This document shows positions 30,862 to 39,832 of a stretch of 39,969 nucleotides of DNA, in pieces. Position 1 is the first letter of the stretch. Each line of letters starts with the position of its first letter. The stretch is from assembly GCA_003427395.1 (NCBI GenBank), contig BFEA01000496.1, positions 1,133,125-1,173,093 of the forward strand, in the 5' to 3' direction. The stretch is from Chara braunii (lineage: Eukaryota; Streptophyta; Charophyceae; Charales; Characeae). The notes beneath the pieces are model-generated. The model made no database searches. It saw nothing but the letters and a program-made list of their open reading frames with translations, and was not told where the DNA came from. Made by a program: the position numbers and the translations under genes.

Positions 30862-31411
30862 GGGTCTTGTTAGACACTCCTAAAAGAATCCTAAAATTTT
30901 TGGGACGAGTCCTAAAGGATTTTTAGGATTTCGTGCGGCGTCGTTACACGCAATCCTAAAAATAATCTTTTAGGATTCGTCCTAAAAGGTCTCCCGCGGC
31001 CGGTTTTCATATGCGTATACGCAGCCTCGTCGCCAATGTTCATCCATTCCTGCCAATGTCCATCCAATCCCCGCCAACGGCTACCGTTCGTGGCCATTGC
31101 CTGCGTTGACCTGCAGAAAACCTCTGATGTCCAACCACTGACCCAACGGACCGCTTTTGCACCAGCAACTCCGTGTCGATGGTGCCATGCGCACGATGCA
31201 ACGAGTTTGTGAAATGAGGGAATCCTAAATTTTTCAGTAGGTGGGGGGCTACTGGAAAATTTAGGACAATTTTGCCTGGGGAATCCTAAATCCTTTAGGA
31301 CTCGTCCTAACGCTGTTTTCACATTTTCGATCTCAAAATTGGATTTAGGATTGCGTGCAACCAAGACGCAATCCTAAAAACAGGCACTTTTAGGAGTGTG
31401 TAACGAGACCC
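30862..31411. mobile_element. MITE with GGGTCT ends, 3-bp duplication and clustered subterminal repeats
   Basis: Left end GGGTCTTGTTAGACACTCCT and right end, whose complement reads GGGTCTCGTTACACACTCCT, form terminal inverted repeats. They are flanked by TGA at 30859-30861 and 31412-31414. GGG-starting ends with a 3-bp duplication suggest the PIF/Harbinger (Tourist) type, although TWA is the usual target. More than ten copies of TCCTAAA or its complement TTTAGGA lie in the two 130-bp subterminal regions, none in the middle (31000-31210). There is no transposase; length 550 bp. Confidence 0.75.
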
Positions 31412-31414
31412 TGA

Positions 31415-31865
31415 GTGAGGATACTCAATCACATGCATAATGTTGGCTACAAGGGTTTATGGATGTTGAATGCTTCGGTATCCAAGATACACGAGTGTAT
31501 GGATGTGGGATGATGTTGTGGTTGTAAGGCGCACCTAGGCGCGGCCCTAGGGAGTTATTGGGTGTTAAACGTCTGCCTGTATGCATGAGTGTGTTGACCT
31601 CCCTTTTTCTTCCCGACCCTTGCTGATCCCTGAGCTATAAGCAAGCTCGGGGGATCATCGCCAACTTTTCCCTCTCTCCCCTCTAGCCCGCAAGTGTCAC
31701 GTGGTAGTGTTTCCCGCGTTCATTTGGGCTGATCGCCGACAAACAAGGACAACAGGCGTGGGCGTTTACTCGCCCGACCTCTTTCCTACCCAGCCATAGC
31801 CGTGTTGTCCTGTTAACAATTTTAGGATTAACGACGTTGTGTCCTCGAACTTGCATTTTTAATAA
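31415..31865. other. No feature recognised
   Basis: There is no long open frame and no repeat family match. GAGCTATAAGCAAGCTC at 31632-31648 can form a small hairpin. Confidence 0.35.
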
Positions 31866-32435
31866 GTGGGAGGGGGTAGGGCAAGGTCCGTTGAGATTTG
31901 TATGGAGTCGAAATTCGTTACGCTGAATGTGAGCGCGGTTGATTGGTCGTGCTCAAACCTCCCGTCGATCCGCCACAACACCCTTCAGCCTTTCCCGATT
32001 GCAGACGACTCGGATGAGGACAGTGTGTACTGCAAAGCGGATGTGCAGAGCCCGCCACCGCAGACTGACCGGGTTCATCTCTATAACCCGTCTAAGGCTT
32101 GTCACATAGGGGAGAATGGGTCAATTCTGGTTGTCAATGATTGGTTTTCGTCCCCACCCTTGATCTTGCCTTACACAGATCTAACGGCGCTGCCATGGTC
32201 AGCTGCCCACGCCACGTGGAAGCCCCACTGTTACTGGTGTCGGCGGGGAGGCTCATGTTCCTGGTGGAGGCTGGTACTGGGGTACGAAGGCTCGGCTCGG
32301 CTACCAGAACTCTCCCGCAGTGCAGGAGCCCATCCAGTGAGCTTCCGAACCTGGGTGCCCCCAGCCCGGCCTGGGTCGGACGACAAGGCTCCTGGCCGAC
32401 CTCGCGGACTTGATGAATCCGACCCGGAGGCCTAA
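31866..32435 (+). CDS. Hypothetical open reading frame, 189 codons
   Basis: This is the longest open stretch in the right half of the window that is not explained by a repeat. The first codons (MGGGRARSVEIC) may not be the true start; the inner ATG at 31902 (MESKFVTLNVSAVDWSC) begins more ordinary sequence. The N-terminal half (segments QPFPIADDSDEDSVYCKADV, VHLYNPSKACHIGENGSILV) has balanced composition, while the C-terminal third is Trp/Gly/Arg-rich and may be frameshifted. The neighbouring frame at 32190-32410 reads PLLLVSAGRLMFLVEAGTGV, more protein-like. I recognise no domain. An overlapping minus-strand frame (32134-32583) is less convincing. Confidence 0.25.
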   Translation: MGGGRARSVEICMESKFVTLNVSAVDWSCSNLPSIRHNTLQPFPIADDSDEDSVYCKADVQSPPPQTDRVHLYNPSKACHIGENGSILVVNDWFSSPPLILPYTDLTALPWSAAHATWKPHCYWCRRGGSCSWWRLVLGYEGSARLPELSRSAGAHPVSFRTWVPPARPGSDDKAPGRPRGLDESDPEA

Positions 32436-32439
32436 GATG

Positions 32440-33370
32440 TCCCTTATCTCTTGGGTCCTTGCAATGACGTTGGCGTGAACCTGGAGCGAGATAAGAGCTA
32501 GATTCCGCATCTTCCCTTTTCCTTTTCTCGTTGTCATCTCCTTCGAGGCTGACTGTTGAGTTGCACTTTGCCCCTAAGCCCACGACGGAGCGGAATTTTG
32601 TTTAGAACCCGCGTGCCAGCACAGCGTGCCCTTCAAGTTTTTCCTTGTTTTTCCTTTTGAGCCATATCTGTCGGCCCTGATTCAGAAGCGACCTCAGGAC
32701 TGAGGCGAGAATCCCCCGTTCCGTCCGGGCGATTCAGCCCCCGCCCAAAATCCTCGGCCACGCCCCGATTACTCTGATCGGCGTCCCGCAGTACGCATTG
32801 TCGTGTGGGGTGTGAGGTTGCATATCACAAGCAAAGGTCCCGAACTTTAGTTCGAATCCCTGATGGAAAGTTAACTGTCCGAAATGGGTACAGGTTGCGC
32901 AAAGACCCCCCGATGCATAGTCAGAGTTAGGCACCAGTCTCACCTAGATGGACAGCACCTCTCTTTCGAAAACACACTGGGACACTTCGATAAAGATATT
33001 AGGCCAGCAAGATGCAGGAGCTTGTTGTGGCAAATGTTTCACCGTTGCCTCGGAAGGTCGACAAGATCATTGATCTACACTAGGCGAGAGCAGAGGGGGT
33101 TAGCTACACCAAGAGGTTTGAGGCATCCCTGAATTCCTACCCCTCTGGGAAATACCGAGAGACAACACAACATATATTATTTATTATCTTCCTTTTCTGC
33201 CACAAATTGCATAACTTTCCACCGTTTCCGGGGATGGTGGAATGGGGTCTGGGAAGGTCTGTCATGGGTTGACAGATGGCTATGGGATCGGAGGGTGATT
33301 TAGCTGGGTGACCCCCACCAGCCTGACAAACTGTGCTGAGGAGGTTGTGTCATACTGTTGGCCATCTGAA
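32440..33370. other. No confident gene
   Basis: TTTAGTTCGAATCCC at 32847-32861 resembles a B box, but no acceptable A box is seen upstream. No other feature is recognised. Confidence 0.35.
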
Positions 33371-33373
33371 TGA

Positions 33374-33538
33374 GGTGGTGCATCGGTGTCATTGGTGGAT
33401 CCTGAACAGAGGCTCCGGCTTGAAGGGGCAGTGACGGATTCCGAAGTGGTGGAGCTGGAAATTAGGCGGCATTGGCAGAAGGTTCTACAAAAATGGAGGG
33501 AGGTTAGGGTAGAGGACTTACTCAGGCTAGTCTTCTAA
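33374..33538 (+). pseudogene. Possible C-terminal coding fragment
   Basis: A 54-codon open stretch ends in TAA at 33536-33538. It reads DPEQRLRLEGAVTDSEVVEL then RRHWQKVLQKWREVRVEDLL, a charged amphipathic helix-like composition typical of real protein. There is no start codon of its own and a stop precedes it at 33371. It could be a last exon or a remnant; no family is recognised. Confidence 0.3.
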
Positions 33539-33728
33539 CTAACTTCTATCTTCAATGGCCCGGTGATGACCAGGGTGTGATTATTAGTGGGATCAGGGAC
33601 GGGGACAAGAGTCGCCTGACCTTCGTCTTTCCGGCGGTATTGGACTAGCTTGGAGGGCAAGGACGGCTTAAGGCCAATGACAATCTTTGTTGATCCCGTT
33701 CCTCCACAAAGTTTGGCACTTGCGGGGC

Positions 33729-33865
33729 GTAAACCAACAGTACTTCCTGAAGTCACGGCTTGTAGACCGCCAGCCATTGCTACAGTGCATTTCCACCTCA
33801 ATGAATTTATACCAGCGCCCGCGGCTGGTATACTGCTGCGACTTTCTGAAGAACAGGTCGTTTAA
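33729..33865. mobile_element. TTAA-family element
   Basis: Left end (G)TAA-ACCAACAGTACTTCCTGAAGTC and right end GACTTTCTGAAGAACAGGTCGT-TTAA are inverted, with GAAGTC shared beyond the core. A near-perfect hairpin TATACCAGC/GCTGGTATA lies at 33808-33832. It shares its right TTAA (33862-33865) with the next element. Confidence 0.6.
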
Positions 33866-33871
33866 ACGACC
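33856..33871. repeat. 16-bp perfect palindrome at an element junction
   Basis: GGTCGTTTAAACGACC is the head-to-head junction of two TTAA-family elements, centred on the shared TTAA. Confidence 0.9.
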
Positions 33872-34020
33872 AGTACCTCCGGAAGTTGCGGCTGTATACG
33901 AGCCGCAATCCACTGGGCCGAATGGGTCTGGCGGCTTCAGTCCAAATTCATTCAAAGTGGAAATGTCAGGCCTCTATTCTTTGCTGCGGCCGATGTATGG
34001 GTGAGGTACTGATGGTTTAA
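33862..34020. mobile_element. TTAA-family element
   Basis: Left end TTAA-ACGACCAGTACCTCCGG and right end GTGAGGTACTGATGGT-TTAA are inverted over about 18 bp. The right half matches 15829-15910. Length about 159 bp including both TTAA. Confidence 0.65.
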
Positions 34021-34203
34021 TCGGTTCAGTTTGGACATTCTAATTTTGCATCATGACCAGAAGGCGATCTGGTGCCTTGGCCCTAAGGTGAAGAGGACCT
34101 CCTCCATTAAATTTTCTTCTCTGGGGCAGATAATCCCCTTACATAGCAAGGCCAATGAATGCTGTCCTTTGAAGGGAAAAAAAAAGAACCAAAAAAAAAT
34201 AAA

Positions 34204-34557
34204 ATCATCCACCGCCCAAGGTAGCCCCTTGGCCACGGTGGATGATACTACTACTAGAGAGGGGCTTGGATCTATTCATGGGGAGCAGCATGTGCCACAG
34301 TCATGGTGGATGATACTACTACTAGAGAGGGGCTTGGATCTATTCATGGGGAGCAGCATGTGCTGGGAATCGCGCCCAGCGTCCCAAAATACATTTGGAC
34401 AATACAATGAATGCTGTCCTGATTCTGTCCCGTTTATGCTGATTGGGATGCTGGGCTCCTTCCCAGCACGTTCCCAGCGTCCCAAAATACATTTGCACCA
34501 CCATGCAATGAATGCTATCCTGGATCTGTTCTGCTTGCGTTGATTGGGATGCTGGGC
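34204..34557. repeat. Nested tandem and inverted repeats
   Basis: A hairpin pairs ATCATCCACCG (34204) with CGGTGGATGAT (34236). A perfect 59-bp direct repeat starting GGTGGATGATACTACTACTA occurs at 34237-34295 and 34305-34363. A diverged direct repeat, each unit running CCCAGCGTCCCAAAATACAT ... AATGAATGCT ... TGATTGGGATGCTGGGC, occurs at 34376-34456 and 34475-34557; each unit has inverted ends (CCCAGCGTCCCA / TGGGATGCTGGG). Confidence 0.85.
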
Positions 34558-34699
34558 CCGCTACACAGCAGGTGCAGCTCCCACCATAGTAGGCTGAGAC
34601 CCACTATCTTGATCACGGGGTGTGTTCTCTTACCACCTTCCTGCTGTGGGCTTCCCTGTCAATATATTTTATTAAAGGGGTAAGACTTAGTTCGGTTGT

Positions 34700-34952
34700 G
34701 GAAAAAACAAGTTAATCAAACGCAGGCAACAAACTCGCTCATCGAGTTTGAAAGCGCAACAAAAGCATTTTTACCCGGGCGCCGAGTTCGAAAAGGGCAA
34801 CAAACTTGCGTGCCGAGTTCGAAAAAAAGGGCAACAAAATCACACGTGGGCCACAGCCATTTTTACCAATATTGCCCTTTTCTGACTCCGCACCGATGTT
34901 GTTGCCCACACATGCTTTTTTTGTCCTTTTGAAACCGGACTTGTTTCTTTAT
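34700..34952. mobile_element. Foldback element related to the one at 13325
   Basis: The left side AAAAAACAAGT and right side ACTTGTTTC are inverted. GAGTTCGAAAAGGGCAACAAA-type motifs recur (34787 and 34816), and GTTGTTGCCCACACATGC stands on the right. The motifs and their order resemble the arms at 13325-13440 (GAAACAAGT, GGGCAAC, AGTTCGAAAAGG). Boundaries are approximate. Confidence 0.45.
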
Positions 34953-34955
34953 TAA

Positions 34956-35125
34956 GGGCCTCGCCACACCACACCACTGTCGAAATGGAAAAAGTACGAG
35001 TGCACCTTCCTCAGAAAGTGGCAAGATGCATCCGATGCTATTCATAGTAACGGATGCATCTGGTCACATACCGCGGGACCATGCACTTGTACTTTTTCCG
35101 ATTCGACAGTGGTGTGGCGAGGCCC
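34956..35125. mobile_element. Hairpin MITE with GGGCCTCGCC ends and TAA duplication
   Basis: The left arm (GGGCCTCGCCACACCACACC, then ACTGTCGAA...GGAAAAAGTACGAGTGCA) pairs with the right arm over about 45 bp; the left arm has five extra bases. TAA flanks both ends (34953-34955, 35126-35128). An inner pair GCATCCG/CGGATGC lies at 35027-35060. GGG-starting ends and a TAA duplication are what Tourist-type (PIF/Harbinger) MITEs show. Removing it with one TAA leaves TTAAACCACCAG, so it sits in the end of a TTAA-family element. Confidence 0.8.
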
Positions 35126-35294
35126 TAAACCACCAGACTGGCACCTGTACTTTTCCCAGCCACTTTGTTCCAACACGGCGGGTTCAGCCGACTGGCCCAG
35201 AATGGCTGGTGGCACCAGACTGAGGGAGTTAGTCTCTAAATTGGCGTGCAGCATGAATCAACATTGGGAAAAGAGTCCCCGGAAGTACTGGTGG
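35126..35294. mobile_element. TTAA-family element split at its left end by the hairpin MITE
   Basis: TAA-ACCACCAGACTGG ... GTACTTTTCCCAGCC on the left is inverted relative to GGGAAAAGAGTCCCCGGAAGTACTGGTGGC on the right. The first T of its TTAA lies on the far side of the hairpin MITE (34952). Confidence 0.55.
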
Positions 35295-35562
35295 CTGAAA
35301 AATAAGATTAAAAGATCGTCCCCCAGGCCCGAAATGCAAGGGGTCCCCTATGAAGCATGGCTGTCCAATGTACTTCCAAGCAACCCTTTTGATGCCATTT
35401 CAATTTCAAAATTGTTCTTCATTTAATTTATCATTTTTTCACAAATAGGCTGTTATAGCTTTTCAGATTCTTTTCAGGTGCCTTGCTTTCCGAGGCGAGA
35501 ATGCTGTCTTAGGGCCAGATCCCACTGGCAAGGACGATTGGAACAAGTGTCTTAATCTGGAC

Positions 35563-36060
35563 GTGTTCTACGCAGAGATGCAGAAAAGCAGATCAATCAC
35601 AGTTTTCCGCACCTGGCCACAAAAACGTCCGGATTCAGACACTCATTCCAATCCTCTTTGCCAGTGGGATCTGGTCCTTATACCAAATGGTTGCCAGGAT
35701 GGTATTATTTACAATTACAGCTCAGAGTCTTCCTGGGAATGTAGTGTGGAGTCCTTTTCTTTTTCTTTCTTTTGTTCATTTTTTTTCTCAAGTAGTCCTT
35801 TTCATTTGGTCACTGACAGACCGTCTAGAATGATTTCTACTTATGATAGGGTGGGGTTCCTGACCCCTACTGTTTACACCCCTATAGAATGTACAGTCAT
35901 TCTCGCTGTACCTAGACTGAAGATTGCCCCAAATACAGGCATAATGGGAAGCCGGCAGCACGCTTATTGCCTCTCCCCACAGCATGTTTTTCTAAGAAAA
36001 CAGTTCAAAACACATTACAATTTTGTCTCACTCAGGATCATTGTACTGAGTAGGGTACTG
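35563..36060. other. No confident gene
   Basis: An open frame of 171 codons crosses a T/C-rich stretch and shows no recognisable domain. Inverted-looking AGGACGATTGG and CCAGTGGGATCTGG segments surround 35520-35690 (CCCACTGGCAAGGACGATTG and CAATCCTCTTTGCCAGTGGG), about 130 bp apart, suggesting a short foldback element there. Confidence 0.35.
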
Positions 36061-36069
36061 CTGACACTC

Positions 36070-36170
36070 TGTGGCTGAATGATGATCATACTCAGTCTTA
36101 CACACATGTACAGGTCATGAGTTCGAATCCTGCTGGAATCAGACAAATAGACAGAGATACCAAACCCCTC
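36070..36170 (+). repeat. tRNA-like A and B boxes, possible SINE head
   Basis: GTGGCTGAATGATGATCAT (from 36071) and GAGTTCGAATCC (36119-36130) have A-box and B-box form and spacing. No closed acceptor stem is seen. The downstream body is unassigned, so it may be a third SINE type or chance. Confidence 0.45.
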
Positions 36171-36280
36171 TAGTAAGTCATGCAAAGCGTACGCATCAAT
36201 CTAAGACTTACCGTTGGCACATACACGGCGTCGCAGTGGTCAATCTAAATCTTGTCTGCACGACAACAGACTGGACTCTC

Positions 36281-36322
36281 TCCAGGATGAACTCCAGGAT
36301 GAACTCCAGGATGAACTAAGAG
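36281..36322. repeat. 12-bp tandem repeat
   Basis: CTCCAGGATGAA is repeated three times, followed by CTAAG. Confidence 0.9.
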
Positions 36323-36488
36323 CAACAGCCTGAGGCAAGCTCTGTCCACTCTGTCAGACCTGTATAACTAACTGCAGCCTGGCAGAAAACTGTCAGAGCC
36401 ACCCTGGAGCACTACTGCCTGCTCTCACTTCCACTGGAGGGACTCTGTCTGGTCTTTCACTGTCACCCCTGCTACTGCTTAACTATCA

Positions 36489-36636
36489 TACAGTTTGCAA
36501 TTCTTGCACTTTGGGCACCCTACCTGGCCACAAAGTTGGGTTGTATACATTGCCCGAACTGCAGTTTGAAACTGTATCGTGGCCCATAGTGCAATTATAA
36601 CTCGTTTTTGTAACTCCCATCATTATGTAGCTTCCC
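36489..36636. mobile_element. Partial second copy of the double-foldback element
   Basis: TTGCAATT-TGCACTTTGGGCAC, TACCTGGCC, TTGTATACATTGCCCGAA, GTTTGAAACT, GGCCCATAGTG and GTAACTCCCA-ATGTAG follow the order of 28180-28306. The left terminal arm is missing. Confidence 0.6.
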
Positions 36637-36662
36637 CTTTTTCTTTGACTAGTACTCAATGC

Positions 36663-36765
36663 CAATTATCGTGGGCGGGGATCATATCTGATTCAAACTC
36701 CTGTTATTCGGGATGGTTCCCGAGACCAGGTGCCAGCCTGGTTACCGTATGGCCCACGATAATTG
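36663..36765. repeat. 14-bp perfect inverted repeat
   Basis: CAATTATCGTGGGC at 36663-36676 pairs with GCCCACGATAATTG at 36752-36765, about 75 bp apart. It may be the ends of a small element; no target duplication is clear. Confidence 0.8.
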
Positions 36766-36769
36766 TGGG

Positions 36770-37590
36770 TGCTCCACATTACTAGACTTGCTTTGTGTTC
36801 TTTCTTTGATAATAAACACATCCTCCAAGGAGACATTTCAAGACTCTGTTTGTTTTGCTGTGGAAGCATCATCTCCCGCTTCTGTGCAGGCTGGCTTGGG
36901 GGGGAGAGGGAGGGCTGGGTTGCAAGGGTGAGCTGGACAGGAGACAGGCTGGACCAGGGGGAAGGACGAGAGGGAGACCTGGAAAGAGATTATCAGCTTC
37001 TGTTTAAGGACTGGACAGGGGTGGATCCTGGAGAACAGATGAGACCTGCGCAGGAGTTCGGCGACCCCTTTCCTCCCCACCCTTTGGCCATGGAGGAATA
37101 TTTGGGGATTTAGAGACATTCTAAGCGCTCCCAAACGACATGGCAGGAGACTCCTTGCCAATTGGCCAGCATCTCGCATTTCTGTTCTGGAAATATCCCT
37201 TCTTGGCATTCTCAGTACTCTGCAACATTTTCGGTATTCTTGGCCTGACAACCATTAGGCGCTCTAGGGACAGTGGGTGGACAGCTGTGGGTGGTGGGCA
37301 GGGGCTGGGTGAAGGAGGGAGTCTCCACTGGCTTGCTTCTCGCCCCTTCCTACTGCTCGTCACTCAATTAGCTCAGAAGTGGGTGTCTGATGCGGTCATA
37401 TGTCAGAACCACTGTTCAGATAGTTTGAGACATTTTGCTGTGCTAATTCTGATTGAGTCCCATGATGCTCAGCAATAGGCGCCAGGAGGATAGTTGGTCG
37501 ACAGCAGGGGTCAGAGGTTGGAGGAGGCTCTACTGGTGCCCCCCAGTGCTCCCCTCCGATACCCGACCCTGCTGCAGGATTGGTTTGGAA
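36770..37590. other. No confident gene
   Basis: Open frames of 110-140 codons overlap on both strands (36763-37478) but show no recognised domain and are mutually exclusive. Part is G/A-rich. Confidence 0.35.
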
Positions 37591-37599
37591 AAACAGACA

Positions 37600-37819
37600 A
37601 GGATATGGGACACTGGACCCGGTTTCCAGCACAAGGGCGTCAACGACATTGATGTACATTGCTGTATTGTTTTGTAAAGATGTATCTAAGGGATGCTGGA
37701 CCCGGTTTCCAGCAGGTGATGCTCCCCACCAATAGATGGAGTGGCCCGCCAGGCAAAGCCTCAATCCCGGTGGTTCTCTTACCACCACCAGGATAGAGGG
37801 CCTTGTGCAGGGGCCTTCT

Positions 37820-37858
<39 letters not shown>
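37600..37858 (+). mobile_element. Short poly(A)-tailed retroposon (family B), copy 3
   Basis: GGGATGCTGGACCCGGTTTC, CAGCAGGTGATGCTCCCCAC and CAATAG (37682-37732) are followed by a stem-loop (GGTGGTTCTCTTACCACC) and a 39-base A run (37820-37858). A diverged duplicate of the first block (GGGACACTGGACCCGGTTTC) lies upstream at 37605. A family-D-type terminus (CCCAGGTTTTTGTAGACGC) follows at 37888. Confidence 0.65.
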
Positions 37859-37860
<2 letters not shown>

Positions 37861-38054
37861 CTTTGTTTTGTTTTTCTTCAATAACGCCCAGGTTTTTGTA
37901 GACGCTGAGGATCGACCCAGGGCAGATGTTCGCTCCATAGGAGAGGGGGGCAAAACATGATAGCCTAATCCACGAAAGACATTGGCAGTACAATTATTAT
38001 ATAACAGTTATTCTCGGGGAATAATATTATGAATTTAGGAGGTCGCACGTTCTC

Positions 38055-38574
38055 ATGCAAGCCTGGAGAGCAAGCCTTAGGACCTCAGCCGGTGCTCCTT
38101 TGAGAGAAAAAAGAGTATCAGTTTCACATTGGTCCGCGGCAAGCACCACAGGCGATAGAAGAAGAGATCAGGTGGTTGCGCACACAACATGCCTGGAAAC
38201 CATGAAACAGAACTATCACGACGAAAGAGACCCCACACTCAGGGAGGCTTTGCGGGAGTCCTACCGCCAAATTTGGCGGGATCCTCATGAAGCCTTCTCC
38301 TAATTGCAGGATGGCCTCAACATACAATGGAAAAACTCATGAAGCCTTCTCCGAATTGCAGGATGACCTCAACATACGACGGAAAAACTGGAGGGCGAAC
38401 GATCCCTCCTTGCAAAGGAGATCCCTGGATGACTTTGCAGTCCCGTACCTTCCAACCAACTCCGTGCTGATTCCTCAGAGCCCCCACCACGCAACAGCCC
38501 CTGCCCCCACCCAGCAGCAATCTCTGCTGCCAACCCCGGCACCGTCTCCTCGTCAGCCGCCTTCCACCCCCTGA
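38055..38574 (+). pseudogene. Unknown protein-coding remnant broken by a 52-bp duplication
   Basis: The frame from about 38055 encodes ordinary-looking protein (CLETMKQNYHDERDPTLREA, SYRQIWRDPHEAFS) up to a stop in the first copy of a 52-bp tandem repeat. A second frame takes over in the second copy (HEAFSELQDDLNIRRKNW, RRSLDDFAVPYLP) and ends at 38574 after a Pro/Gln/Ser-rich tail. Since 52 is not a multiple of three, the duplication explains the frame switch. No domain is recognised. It might be a host gene exon or an element-encoded protein. Confidence 0.45.
38286..38389. repeat. 52-bp tandem duplication inside a coding remnant
   Basis: Copies at 38286-38337 and 38338-38389 both run CATGAAGCCTTCTCC-AATT, GCAGGATG-CCTCAACATAC, GGAAAAACT, with a handful of differences. 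Confidence 0.93.
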
Positions 38575-38689
38575 TCCTCTACTGTCCCCCGTGTCCCGCC
38601 ATCTCTTCCACCACTGCAGGTGATGGGGCGACCTGACATCCTGGGCCCACTGAAGTGAACAACCGGATTGATGTAAAGAGCGACGACAA

Positions 38690-39312
38690 GCTTGGGACAT
38701 TGGACAGATGGCATCAAGAACGAAGGCCATCAGGGTGATAGACGCCGAAAAAGCGGACAGCAGAATTACCTGAGGAGCTCAGTGACTTCCTCCTGCCGGA
38801 TCTGCCCGGGAAGGGGTGCTCGGGCCAATCACCGGTCCGGGAGAAATATGGGGACTAGGAACCTGCTCCATAAGGGGGCTCACCTGATGCAAAAATACAT
38901 TAATATGTGCAAGAATCTGTGACTTTGGCGGCAGAGTGCTACTCAAGGGGTCAAGGACGATGTAACTGCAGGGATGGGCCCAGTGCTGATGCGCGCCACA
39001 GAGGACCGTCCCTGGCTAGGGAGCCCGACTATAACTGAGCTTCCTTAACAACTTCGGGTTTTCGACTTGAAGGGTGGAGGTAGAGGAATGGTAGGAGGTG
39101 TGTCTGCCCACATGAACTGGAATCCAATCACAAAGAGAGAGAGCCAGCCTCCAAGCCTGCGGCTAACGGGGATTGCTACAGGTAGCAGAGAAAATAGGGA
39201 GAAGAAGATCACACCTTACCATCTGCAGTCAGATCCCCCAGTCACACCCATGGATCCTGTGGATGCCATCACTTCCATAATAGGAGGTTATGTAGGGCAA
39301 CCTTCTTCTTAG
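38690..39312 (+). pseudogene. Second unknown coding remnant
   Basis: Segments read like protein in changing frames: RTKAIRVIDAEKADSRIT (38712-38770), then a frame change and TEELSDFLLPDLPGKG (38770-38815), then in another frame QGVKDDVTAGMGPVLMRATE (38944-39005), a TAA near 39046, and GGGRGMVGGVSAHMNWNPIT (39073-39135) to a stop at 39310. They may be parts of the same decayed protein as 38055-38574. No family is recognised. Confidence 0.35.
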
Positions 39313-39478
39313 GCTGCAGGGTAGGTCTACCTGTTAAATTCGCTCTTCTGTAGGAATGCCCCCTGCGGCTTGCTGTCATTACAGTTCTGAGCATGGAACT
39401 CCGGGAAAGAGAGAGCTGCAATGAGCAACACAGAAAACATTCTCTTGGGCAGCTCTCTATCAGTTAGAGAAGACCCAA

Positions 39479-39530
39479 AAAAAAAAAAAAAAAAAAAAGG
39501 TAGGCAAAAGAGAGAGAGAGAGAGAGTAGG
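39479..39530. repeat. Poly(A) run and short GA repeat
   Basis: A 20-base A run is followed by AGAGAGAGAGAGAGAGAG at 39509-39526. Confidence 0.95.
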
Positions 39531-39832
39531 GGAGGAAGGAAAGATCACCATAGAAAACAGATCCAGAATGAGTGCTGCTCCTACACCCATTTATTGCAAT
39601 GGGATGCTGGGCCCCCGGTTCGCGACGGGTGGTGCCTCCACCTTCCAGACGGATAGATTGGACCCATCTCAACTACCGGCCCTACTGTTGCCATCTGCTC
39701 CTACCAGCTCCAGCTCCAACAGTGGACCCCCCACCTATGTTTCTCAATATATATCAGTCATACAGAACGACCCGCTGAACTGTAGGCAGAGAGGGAGAAG
39801 AGCATAACCATCTGTATCGTCCAAGTTTCACA

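Noticed and set aside
32795-32865. tRNA-like B box TAGTTCGAATCCC
   Set aside because: No acceptable A box at the right distance.
39421-39807. 128-codon open frame near the window end
   Set aside because: Its N-terminal third is translated poly(A) and GA repeat. The C-terminal part (from 39565) looks slightly protein-like but no family is recognised.
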